NCBI GenBank assembly: GCA_023248915.1
Contig: JAHFDQ010000339.1
Span: 1-6,978 of the forward strand
Origin: Archangiaceae bacterium
Lineage (GTDB): Bacteria; Myxococcota; Myxococcia; Myxococcales; Myxococcaceae
DNA: 6,978 nucleotides
Direction of reading: 5' to 3'
Shown: positions 1-5,316 of the stretch, piece after piece
Position numbering within the stretch: position 1 is the stretch's first letter
Layout of the letters: the number at the start of each line of letters is the position of its first letter
The notes under the pieces: generated by a model
Told to the model about the DNA's origin: nothing
What the model saw: only the letters and a program-made list of their open reading frames with translations
Database searches by the model: none
Position numbers and translations under genes: made by a program

Positions 1-120
1 ACCCGCGCTGCCTCCTCCGCCCCCGCCGCCGCCGACCATCGTCGTGCCTGGCCCGCAGCCGAAGAGCACCCCACTCAGCGCAATCGCGAACCCAGCACAC
101 CGAATCGACCATCCGCTCAT
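1..120 (-). CDS. N-terminus of a lipoprotein, cut by the left window edge
   Basis: Read on the minus strand from an ATG at 120-118, this is an uninterrupted frame of 40 codons to the window edge. It begins with a short hydrophilic stretch containing one Arg, then a hydrophobic core around residues 9-20 (AGFAIALSGVLF), then a lipobox LFGC with the Cys at residue 22. This is a type II (lipoprotein) signal peptide, so the product should be lipidated and membrane anchored. After the Cys come GPGTTMV and a run of eight glycines, a flexible linker common in myxobacterial surface lipoproteins. A GGGAG Shine-Dalgarno sequence lies 5 nt before the ATG. The mature domain is outside the window, so no function can be named. 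It is divergent to the rimK gene on the other strand. Confidence 0.72.
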   Translation of the reverse strand, partial: MSGWSIRCAGFAIALSGVLFGCGPGTTMVGGGGGGGGSAG

Positions 121-465
121 GACTGCTCCCAACCTTGTCGTGCTCCGGCCGACTGCGGCCGCGCATGATGCACAAACTGAGGCCCGGCTTCAACTGTCCA
201 CGCCCCCGTTTCTCCTTGGGTTTCAATGGCTTAAGAGTGATTCTGGGTATGGAAATGTGGCGCGAGGTGCGACTCGAGTCGGTGGAACTCGCAAGGAATC
301 CAGAGGCTTGCCGTCCGAGCAGGTTCGCGAGCGTAAAGCCTGGGAGCAGCGAGTGAGACAGCGCAGCCTCAGCCGACAGGGCATTCCGCGAGCCGCTTCG
401 AGGCGCTTTACGCCCGCCGCCCCGAAAGACTACGGTCGCGCGCCCGATTGGGGGCCGGTCCGCTC
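121..465. other. divergent intergenic region without a recognisable gene
   Basis: This stretch lies between the minus-strand lipoprotein and the plus-strand rimK. Frames that are open across it encode Arg/Pro/Ser-rich sequence with no family resemblance and no good ribosome binding site, so I treat it as noncoding. It holds the candidate minus-strand promoter at 165-193 and a 12-bp perfect palindrome CGACTCGAGTCG at 270-281. I could not identify a convincing plus-strand promoter for rimK, although one is expected here. Confidence 0.5.
165..193 (-). promoter_or_regulatory. candidate sigma-70 type promoter for the minus-strand lipoprotein
   Basis: On the minus strand TTGAAG (193-188) and CATCAT (170-165) are separated by exactly 17 bp. 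Each matches four of six consensus positions. A start near 158 would leave a leader of about 38 nt before the lipoprotein ATG at 120. Position and spacing fit, but such matches arise by chance. Confidence 0.3.
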
Positions 466-1392
466 GTGAAGATCACCATCCTGTCGCGCTCGGCCTCGAT
501 TCCTTCGACGCGTCGCCTCGTGGAAGCGGCGCGAGCGCGCGGCCACCGCGTCCGCGTGCTCGACCCGGTGAAGGTCGAGATGCACCTCGACGGGCGGAGC
601 GCCAACCTCTACTACCGGCGGAAGCGCTTGCGGCCGAGCGACGTGGTGATTCCCCGAATTGCCCAATCGGTGTCGAACTACGGCCTGGCGGTGGTGACGC
701 AGTTCGCGTTGCGCAAGGTGCCGGTGATGAACTCGGCGACCGCGATCGCCCAGGCGCGCAACAAGATGCGCTCGCTGCAGCTTCTGTCGGCCGCCGGCAT
801 CGGCATTCCCTCGACGGTGATGGCGCGCGACGCAGCCGACCTGAAGGCGATGGTGTCGCTCGTCGGCGGCGTGCCGGTGCTGGTAAAAATTCTTCAGGGT
901 CAGGACAAGGCCGGCGTGATGGTCTGCGAAAGCCTTCAGTCACTCGAGGCGGCGCTCGAGGCGATTCTCGGCCTGGGCCACAACCTCGTGGTGCAGCAGT
1001 ACGTGCGGAAGACGGGCCACGACGTCCGCATCATGGTGGTGGGCGGCGAGGCGGTGGCGGCGGTGAGGCGCCGCGCGCGCGCAGGGAGGCTGTCGCACAC
1101 CCTCATCCGGGGCGCCAAGCTGCAGAAGATCGAACCGACCGCGGCCCAGCGGCAAATCGCGGTCGAGGCGGCGAAGCTGGTGGGGCTCGAGGTGGCCGCG
1201 GTCGACCTGCTCGACGTCAAGGGGGCGCCCAAGGTGTTCGAGGTGAACAGCTCGCCGTCGCTCACCGAGATGGAAAAGGCCACCGGAGTCGACCTGGCTG
1301 GCGCGATCATCGCCCGGGCCGAGGCGCTGGTGGCCGAGTCCCGGCGGCCCGCGCGCGCAAGCCCCCGGCCTGCTATGAAGGAAACACCATGA
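466..1392 (+). CDS. rimK: RimK-like ATP-grasp alpha-L-glutamate ligase
   Basis: A 308-residue ATP-grasp protein, close to the 300 residues of E. coli RimK, which adds glutamates to the C-terminus of ribosomal protein S6 in the cytoplasm. It aligns over its length: N-terminal MKITILSR, VIPRI (61-65), the ARNKMRSLQLL helix start (97-107), VLVKIL with Lys141, VQQYV (176-180), VDLLD and FEVNSSP. The metal ligands of the family are present as Asp247, Glu259 and Asn261. Two usually conserved spots differ: the glycine-rich loop reads GQDKAGV where E. coli has GTQGIGV, and the NLHRGG segment reads TLIRGA. Substrate may therefore differ. The GTG at 466 is chosen because it places MKITILSR exactly where RimK starts; a TTG at 448 would add six residues but lacks a Shine-Dalgarno. 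The stop overlaps the next gene by ATGA. The last 20 residues are Arg/Pro/Ala-rich and not family-like. Confidence 0.85.
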   Translation: MKITILSRSASIPSTRRLVEAARARGHRVRVLDPVKVEMHLDGRSANLYYRRKRLRPSDVVIPRIAQSVSNYGLAVVTQFALRKVPVMNSATAIAQARNKMRSLQLLSAAGIGIPSTVMARDAADLKAMVSLVGGVPVLVKILQGQDKAGVMVCESLQSLEAALEAILGLGHNLVVQQYVRKTGHDVRIMVVGGEAVAAVRRRARAGRLSHTLIRGAKLQKIEPTAAQRQIAVEAAKLVGLEVAAVDLLDVKGAPKVFEVNSSPSLTEMEKATGVDLAGAIIARAEALVAESRRPARASPRPAMKETP

Positions 1393-1847
1393 GCCTCTTC
1401 GCGCGCGCCTCGTTCGTGCTCACCGGAATGCTCGCCCTCTCCGCCTGCGAGTCGCGAGGCGACGAGCGGCCCGACGTCAGCTCGCTGTACGAGGTAAGCA
1501 CCCAGGGCAGCTCGGAACGGGTGAAGGCCGGCGCGAAGGGCAAGCTGGTCATCGAGATTCGCACCCGGCCCGGCGCGCACGTCTCGGCCGAGGCCCCGGT
1601 GAAGGTCGAGCTCAAGGGCAACCACCTGGCGCTCGACAAGGAAAAGCTGACGGGCGCCGACTCGCTCGCCAAGGCCGAACCCGGCAAGGAAGGGGTGAAT
1701 CCGCGCTTCGAGGTGCCGTTCGCGGCCCAGTCGGCCGGCAAGGGCGGCGTCGAGGGCGAGGCCACCTTCTTCGTGTGCACCGAGAAGGGCACCCAGGTGT
1801 GCCTCAGGCAGAAGAAGACGATCTCGGTGCCGGTCGAAGTGAACTGA
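1389..1847 (+). CDS. small lipoprotein resembling the DsbD N-terminal (alpha) domain
   Basis: A 152-residue protein with a lipoprotein signal peptide: Arg6, a hydrophobic core at 8-18 and lipobox LSAC with Cys20. Glu at the next position would send it to the outer membrane by the E. coli sorting rule. The rest is a predicted beta-rich single domain without membrane helices. Its C-terminal part, FFVC (127-130), Cys138 and then LRQKKTISVPVEV, resembles the DsbD alpha-domain segment in which two cysteines five residues apart precede a Lys-Thr-Val-Pro strand; here the cysteines are seven apart (Cx7C). A periplasmic thiol role is therefore possible but unproven; a structural disulfide is the alternative. 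The start has a good AAGGAA site five bases upstream (1378-1383), and the ATG overlaps the rimK stop, implying translational coupling. It is followed 45 bp later by rlmB. Confidence 0.7.
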   Translation: MSLFARASFVLTGMLALSACESRGDERPDVSSLYEVSTQGSSERVKAGAKGKLVIEIRTRPGAHVSAEAPVKVELKGNHLALDKEKLTGADSLAKAEPGKEGVNPRFEVPFAAQSAGKGGVEGEATFFVCTEKGTQVCLRQKKTISVPVEVN

Positions 1848-1892
1848 AAAGTTCGCGTTGACGCGCGCGCCCCGTCGTGCGACGAGCGCCCG

Positions 1893-2744
1893 ATGGCGAG
1901 GCGCCGGCACGAAGAGAGACGATCACGCGGTCCCGAGCACCGGGCGCCCGCCGAGGCTCGGCCTGCCGAAGCGCGCGGCAAGGGGTCGGGCCGGTACGTC
2001 TTCGGGGTGAACCCGGTGACCGAGGCGTTGAGGGCCCGGCCGGAAGAGATCGAGCACCTGTTCGTTGCCGAGGGGCACCTGGCCGAAAGCCACGCCGCCG
2101 AGCTGTTCTCTCGCGCCCGCGATGCCGGGGTGCGGGTGCACCAGGTCGCGCGCGAACGGCTGGCGGCGCTGGCCGAGGGCGGCGTGCACCAGGGCGTCGT
2201 CGCCGAGGTGCGCGAGTACCGCTACGCCGAAGTGGCCGACCTGCTCGGCATCGCCGAGGCCGCCGGGCAGCCCGCCCTAATCGTCGTGCTAGACGGCATT
2301 CAAGATCCGCAGAACCTGGGGGCGATCATCCGGTCGGCCCACGCGCTCGGCGCGCACGGCGTGGTGGTGCCGAAGGACCGCGCCGCGGGCATCACCGGGG
2401 CGGTCGCCAAGGCCTCGGCCGGCGCCATCGAGCACTGCCGGGTGGCGCGGGTGGTGAACCTGTCGCGGGCGCTCGAAGAGTTGAAGGAAGCGGGGCTCTG
2501 GGTGGCCGCCGCCGACCCGAAGTCGGCCGAGCCGCTCTGGGGGGCCCGCCTGGACGGCCCACTGGCGGTGGTGGTGGGGGCCGAGGGCGAGGGGGTGCGC
2601 CGCGGGGTGTTGGAGCACTGCGACCTGCGGCTGGCCATTCCGATGGCCGGTCAGGTGGCGTCGCTGAACGCGTCGGTATCGGCCGCGGTGCTGCTGTACG
2701 AGGCGGCGCGGCAGCGGGCGCCGGCGACAGGAGGGTCGGCCTGA
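1893..2744 (+). CDS. rlmB: 23S rRNA (guanosine-2'-O-)-methyltransferase RlmB (SpoU/TrmH family)
   Basis: A 283-residue SPOUT-class methyltransferase. E. coli RlmB uses S-adenosylmethionine to methylate the 2'-hydroxyl of G2251 in the peptidyl-transferase P-loop of 23S rRNA. Residues 1-33 are an Arg/Glu/Pro-rich basic extension. An L30e-like substrate-binding domain starts at YVFGVNPVTEAL (35-46) and includes GGVHQGVVAEV. The knotted catalytic domain has motif 1 NLGAIIRSA (141-149, with Asn141 and Arg147), motif 2 VVVGAEGEGV (226-235, Glu231), and motif 3 from IPM (249) through SLNASVSAAVLLYE (257-270). The L30e domain separates RlmB from the shorter TrmH and TrmL. The ATG at 1893 is the only sensible start before the family core; its ribosome binding site is weak (GACGAG). 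The gap to the upstream lipoprotein is 45 bp, so it may share a transcript. TrmH-family tRNA methylation is the main alternative. Confidence 0.93.
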   Translation: MARRRHEERRSRGPEHRAPAEARPAEARGKGSGRYVFGVNPVTEALRARPEEIEHLFVAEGHLAESHAAELFSRARDAGVRVHQVARERLAALAEGGVHQGVVAEVREYRYAEVADLLGIAEAAGQPALIVVLDGIQDPQNLGAIIRSAHALGAHGVVVPKDRAAGITGAVAKASAGAIEHCRVARVVNLSRALEELKEAGLWVAAADPKSAEPLWGARLDGPLAVVVGAEGEGVRRGVLEHCDLRLAIPMAGQVASLNASVSAAVLLYEAARQRAPATGGSA

Positions 2745-2756
2745 CCCATAGACTGC

Positions 2757-2786
2757 TTGACTTGGCGCGACGCTCCCTAATAAAAG
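2757..2786 (+). promoter_or_regulatory. candidate stringent-type promoter of the tRNA-tuf operon
   Basis: TTGACT (2757-2762, five of six consensus positions) is followed after 18 bp by TAAAAG (2781-2786, four of six); TAATAA at 2778 is an alternative with a 15-bp spacer. Immediately downstream lies a GC-rich stretch GGTCGCGCC (2786-2794), where the discriminator of stringently controlled rRNA/tRNA promoters sits. A start near 2793 would leave about 43 nt of leader before the first tRNA. Its place between rlmB and four tRNA genes supports the call. AAAGG/CCTTT around the discriminator can also form a 5-bp hairpin. Confidence 0.55.
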
Positions 2787-2835
2787 GTCGCGCCTTTCGG
2801 TCGAGCGGCGGTTTTACGTGAAGTTTCGATGCCTT

Positions 2836-2908
2836 GCCGGTGTAGCTCAGCTGGTAGAGCAACTGATTTGTAATCAGTAGGTCGCGGGTTCAAGTCCCGC
2901 CGCCGGCC
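2836..2908 (+). tRNA. trnT(ugu): tRNA-Thr (anticodon TGT)
   Basis: A full cloverleaf: acceptor GCCGGTG paired with CGCCGGC (2901-2907, one G-T wobble), D stem GCTC/GAGC, anticodon stem ACTGA/TCAGT with loop TTTGTAA, and T arm GCGGG-TTCAAGT-CCCGC. The anticodon TGT at 2869-2871 reads ACA and other ACN threonine codons. The discriminator base at 2908 is C, and CCA is not encoded (AAG follows), so the 3' end must be added by CCA-adding enzyme. It is the first gene of the tRNA-tuf cluster. Confidence 0.96.
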
Positions 2909-2971
2909 AAGCGGTGCGGAGTTGGACTGGGTTGAAGCAAGGAGCACGAGGCGAAGAGGACGAGACGAACC

Positions 2972-3055
2972 GGAGGGGTACCGAAGCGGCCAAACGGAGC
3001 AGACTGTAAATCTGCCGGCTCTACGCCTTCGTTGGTTCGAATCCAACCCCCTCCA
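2972..3055 (+). tRNA. trnY(gua): tRNA-Tyr (anticodon GTA)
   Basis: An 84-nt class II tRNA. The acceptor GGAGGGG pairs perfectly with CCCCTCC (3048-3054). The anticodon stem GCAGA/TCTGC holds loop CTGTAAA with anticodon GTA at 3006-3008. A long variable arm spans 3016-3030, as expected for bacterial tRNA-Tyr, followed by T arm GTTGG-TTCGAAT-CCAAC. The discriminator is A (3055), typical for Tyr; CCA is not encoded. Confidence 0.96.
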
Positions 3056-3107
3056 TCGAGAGCTCGGAAGTAGAGGTTGAACGCAGTGTTGGTACAGAGA
3101 GGTTCAT

Positions 3108-3183
3108 GCGGGAATAGCTCAGTTGGTAGAGCATCAGCCTTCCAAGCTGAACGTCGCGGGTTCGAGCCCCGTTTCCCGCTCCA
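3108..3183 (+). tRNA. trnG(ucc): tRNA-Gly (anticodon TCC)
   Basis: A 76-nt cloverleaf with encoded CCA (3181-3183). The acceptor GCGGGAA pairs with TTCCCGC, D stem GCTC/GAGC, anticodon stem TCAGC/GCTGA with loop CTTCCAA and anticodon TCC at 3141-3143 (reads GGA/GGG), T arm GCGGG-TTCGAGC-CCCGT with one G-T pair. The discriminator is T, usual for bacterial tRNA-Gly. Confidence 0.97.
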
Positions 3184-3208
3184 GAGAGGCGAAGTGATTC
3201 ATAGCAGC

Positions 3209-3284
3209 GCCCTGATAGCTCAGATGGCAGAGCGCATCCTTGGTAAGGATGAGGTCTCCAGTTCAATCCTGGATCAGGGCTCCA
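3209..3284 (+). tRNA. trnT(ggu): tRNA-Thr (anticodon GGT)
   Basis: A 76-nt cloverleaf with encoded CCA (3282-3284). The acceptor GCCCTGA pairs with TCAGGGC, D stem GCTC/GAGC, anticodon stem CATCC/GGATG with loop TTGGTAA and anticodon GGT at 3242-3244 (reads ACC/ACT), T arm TCCAG-TTCAATC-CTGGA. The discriminator is T. It ends 25 bp before the tuf ATG, so tuf is almost certainly on the same transcript and released by tRNA 3' processing. Confidence 0.97.
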
Positions 3285-3309
3285 TTTCTAGCGCCGGGCA
3301 AGGAGCAAC

Positions 3310-4500
3310 ATGAGCAAGGAAAAGTTCGACAGGACGAAGCCGCACGTCAACATCGGCACCATCGGTCACGTTGACCACGGCAAGACGACGCTGACCGCGG
3401 CCATCACCAAGGTGCTGGCCAAGTCGGGTGGGGCGACCTTCCTCGCCTATGACCAGATCGACAAGGCGCCGGAAGAGCGCGAGCGCGGCATCACCATCGC
3501 GACCGCGCACGTCGAGTACTCGACGAAGAACCGGCACTACGCCCACGTCGACTGCCCGGGCCACGCCGACTACGTGAAGAACATGATCACCGGCGCCGCG
3601 CAGATGGACGGGGCGATCCTGGTGGTCTCGGCCGCGGACGGCCCGATGCCCCAGACGCGCGAGCACATCTTGCTCGCCCGCCAGGTCGGCGTGCCGTACA
3701 TCGTCGTCTACCTGAACAAGATCGACATGCTCGACGACCCCGAGCTGCGCGAATTGGTCGAGATGGAAGTCAGGGACTTGCTGAAGAAGTACGAGTTCCC
3801 CGGCGACAAGATTCCGATCGTCCCCGGGTCGGCCCTGAAGGCGCTCGAGGGTGACACCTCGGCCATCGGCGAAGGTTCAATCCTCAAGCTGATGGAAGCG
3901 GTGGACACCTACATTCCGACGCCCACCCGGTCGCTGGACAAGCCCTTCCTGATGCCGGTCGAGGACGTGTTCTCGATCGCCGGCCGCGGGACGGTGGCGA
4001 CGGGCCGCGTCGAGCGCGGCAAGGTGAAGGTGGGCGAGGAAGTCGAGATCGTCGGGCTGCGGCCGACCACCAAGACGGTGGTGACCGGCGTCGAGATGTT
4101 CCGGAAGCTGCTGGACGAAGGGCTGGCCGGCGACAACATCGGGGCGCTGTTGCGCGGCCTGAAGCGCGAGGACGTGGAACGGGGCCAGGTGCTGGCGAAG
4201 CCGGGCAGCATCACGCCGCACACCAAGTTCAAGGCGCAGATCTACGTCTTGACGAAGGAAGAGGGCGGGCGGCACACGCCGTTCTTCAAGGGGTACCGGC
4301 CGCAGTTCTACTTCCGGACGACGGACGTGACGGGGACGGTGAAGCTGCCGGACAACGTCGAGATGGTGATGCCGGGAGACAACATCGCGATCGAGGTGGA
4401 ATTGATTACGCCGATCGCGATGGAAGAGAAGCTTCGGTTCGCGGTCCGCGAGGGCGGCCGCACCGTCGGGTCGGGCGTGGTGGCCGAAATCATCGAATAA
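3310..4500 (+). CDS. tuf: translation elongation factor EF-Tu
   Basis: A full-length 396-residue EF-Tu (E. coli has 394), the GTPase that delivers aminoacyl-tRNA to the ribosomal A site. GTPase motifs in order: P-loop GHVDHGKT (19-26), switch I RGITI (59-63), DCPGH (81-85) with His85 the catalytic residue, NKID (136-139; E. coli has NKCD), and SALKAL (174-179). Domains II and III follow with GRGTVATGRVERG, GVEMFRKLLDEG, GGRHTPFF and a C-terminal REGGRTVGSGVV. The ATG has a strong AGGAG at 3301-3305, four bases upstream. It follows directly on tRNA-Thr(GGT), matching the tufB arrangement of proteobacteria. No promoter is visible between the tRNA and tuf, so expression probably follows the tRNA promoter. 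A second tuf copy, often near fusA, could exist elsewhere in the genome. Confidence 0.99.
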   Translation: MSKEKFDRTKPHVNIGTIGHVDHGKTTLTAAITKVLAKSGGATFLAYDQIDKAPEERERGITIATAHVEYSTKNRHYAHVDCPGHADYVKNMITGAAQMDGAILVVSAADGPMPQTREHILLARQVGVPYIVVYLNKIDMLDDPELRELVEMEVRDLLKKYEFPGDKIPIVPGSALKALEGDTSAIGEGSILKLMEAVDTYIPTPTRSLDKPFLMPVEDVFSIAGRGTVATGRVERGKVKVGEEVEIVGLRPTTKTVVTGVEMFRKLLDEGLAGDNIGALLRGLKREDVERGQVLAKPGSITPHTKFKAQIYVLTKEEGGRHTPFFKGYRPQFYFRTTDVTGTVKLPDNVEMVMPGDNIAIEVELITPIAMEEKLRFAVREGGRTVGSGVVAEIIE

Positions 4501-4540
4501 CACCCGCGTCGACCCCGCGTCGGCAGTCAAACCCATTGCC

Positions 4541-4569
4541 GAGGGGGAAGCCGAGAAGGCTTTCCCCTC
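4541..4569 (+). terminator. strong hairpin after tuf, possible partial terminator or processing site
   Basis: GAGGGGGAAGCC (4541-4552) pairs with GGCTTTCCCCTC (4558-4569) across a 5-nt loop GAGAA: 12 bp with a single G-U pair. No T tract follows (the next bases are TTGCCG), so it is not a canonical intrinsic terminator. It could attenuate read-through from the abundant tuf message, protect its 3' end, or be a cleavage site. It ends 22 bp before the rpmG ATG. Confidence 0.5.
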
Positions 4570-4591
4570 TTGCCGTTAGAAGAGAAGCGTC

Positions 4592-4756
4592 ATGCCCAAG
4601 GGAAATCGCAGCATCATCTCTCTCGAGTGCTCGGTGTGCCACGAGCGCAATTACTCGACCACCAAGAACCGCCGCAAGCAGCAGGACAAGCTCGAACTCT
4701 CGAAGTTCTGTCCGCGCTGCCGCAAGCACACGGCCCACAAAGAGGGCAAGGTCTAA
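4592..4756 (+). CDS. rpmG: 50S ribosomal protein L33
   Basis: A 54-residue gene beginning MPKGNRSIISLECSVC and ending HKEGKV. L33 is a small 50S protein near the E site. Two CxxC pairs, CSVC (13-16) and CPRC (40-43), form a zinc ribbon, so this is the zinc-binding (C+) type rather than the cysteine-free type that many bacteria express under zinc limitation. The middle part YSTTKNRRKQQDKLELSKFC matches the family closely, and length is normal. A purine-rich AGAAGAGAAG sequence lies just upstream of the ATG as ribosome binding site. It sits between tuf and tRNA-Trp, the usual place in this conserved cluster. A cysteine-free paralogue elsewhere in the genome would be worth looking for, since it would suggest zinc-dependent switching. 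Confidence 0.95.
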   Translation: MPKGNRSIISLECSVCHERNYSTTKNRRKQQDKLELSKFCPRCRKHTAHKEGKV

Positions 4757-4770
4757 GCGCACGGGCATCT

Positions 4771-4846
4771 AGGCCAGTAGCTCCAACGGTAGAGCAGCGG
4801 TCTCCAAAACCGCGTGTTGGGGGTTCGAATCCCTCCTGGCCTGCCA
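4771..4846 (+). tRNA. trnW(cca): tRNA-Trp (anticodon CCA)
   Basis: A 76-nt cloverleaf with encoded CCA (4844-4846). The acceptor AGGCCAG pairs with CTGGCCT, D stem GCTC/GAGC, anticodon stem GCGGT/ACCGC with loop CTCCAAA and anticodon CCA at 4804-4806, T arm GGGGG-TTCGAAT-CCCTC with one G-T pair. Discriminator G is the Trp identity base. Placement between rpmG and secE is conserved in many bacteria; only 14 bp separate it from the rpmG stop. Confidence 0.98.
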
Positions 4847-4881
4847 CCTTTTCGAGGAAGTGTGAGGAGCGTGAAGGAACG

Positions 4882-5316
4882 ATGACGACGGCAACGGAAC
4901 AGGCGAACCGCTCGGGGATGGACCCCCAGCGCCTGGTGGTCATCTTCTACCTGGCCTTCGGCGTCGTGCTGGCGCTCTTCCTCGATCACGTGCTCGAGCT
5001 GGCCTGGGCTTCCATCGGCCTGTCCAACCCCGACGTCGTCGAGGGGCTGGGCTGGCGGGTGACGACGCTGCTCGGCGTGGTGCTGGCCGTCGGCGCGGGC
5101 CTGTTCTCGTACTTCTACCCGAAGACCAAGACGCTCTCGCTCGAGGTCGCGAGCGAGCTGATGAAGGTGACCTGGCCGTCTTGGGCCGAGACCCGCGTCT
5201 CGACGGTGGCGGTGGTGGTCGCCTCGGTGGTGGCCAGCCTCATCCTCTTCCTCTTCGACTGGCTCAGCTATCACGTCATGATCGACTGGCTGCCGCACCT
5301 GTGGGGAAAGCTCTAA
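4882..5316 (+). CDS. secE: preprotein translocase subunit SecE, three-helix form
   Basis: A 144-residue membrane protein and essential partner of SecY in the protein export channel of the inner membrane, where its amphipathic and last transmembrane helices clamp SecY. The family signature lies at about 88-105, with EVASELMKVTWPSWAETR, followed by the conserved helix (about 106-130). Two further hydrophobic segments precede it, about 18-35 and 61-79, giving three helices as in E. coli (127 residues) rather than the single helix of most bacteria. The ATG at 4882 is preceded by AAGGAA very close (2 nt) and by GAGGAG 12 nt upstream, so the exact ribosome binding site is unclear. The stop overlaps the nusG ATG by one base (TAATG). 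Gene order tRNA-Trp, secE, nusG supports the identification. Confidence 0.95.
   Translation: MTTATEQANRSGMDPQRLVVIFYLAFGVVLALFLDHVLELAWASIGLSNPDVVEGLGWRVTTLLGVVLAVGAGLFSYFYPKTKTLSLEVASELMKVTWPSWAETRVSTVAVVVASVVASLILFLFDWLSYHVMIDWLPHLWGKL

Noticed and set aside
259..274. Possible sigma-54 promoter around TGGCGCGAGGTGCG
   Set aside because: The GG and GC elements are 8 bp apart instead of the required 10, and the TTGC element is missing.
331..413. Inverted repeat GCGTAAAG (331-338) and CTTTACGC (406-413)
   Set aside because: An 8-bp match over a gap of about 70 bases is expected by chance in a region of this size, and flanking bases do not extend the pairing.
44..469. Open plus-strand frame of 141 codons overlapping the lipoprotein start and the intergenic gap
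   Set aside because: Composition is Arg/Pro/Ser-rich with no family resemblance and no ribosome binding site. It overlaps the better supported minus-strand lipoprotein, whose signal peptide is clear.
1858..1886. TTGACG upstream of rlmB as a -35 element
   Set aside because: No acceptable -10 hexamer lies 16-18 bp downstream; the sequence there is all GC-rich.
936..1910. Minus-strand open frame of 324 codons opposite rimK and the lipoprotein
   Set aside because: A GC-rich antisense shadow: it covers two well supported plus-strand genes and has a low-complexity Arg/Ala/His sequence with no recognisable domain.
1877..2821. Plus-strand open frame of 314 codons overlapping rlmB in another frame
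   Set aside because: The product is Arg/Gly repeats produced by frame-shifted GC-rich codons; rlmB in the same place has all methyltransferase motifs.
2777..3266. Minus-strand frames across the tRNA genes with phrases such as GFEPTKA or RRRDLNPRP
   Set aside because: These are well-known spurious translations of tRNA genes (T-arm and acceptor sequence) and not proteins.
4503..4522. Direct repeat CCCGCGTCG twice (4503-4511 and 4514-4522) just after tuf
   Set aside because: Two 9-bp GC-rich copies are too few and too short to indicate a mobile element or binding array.
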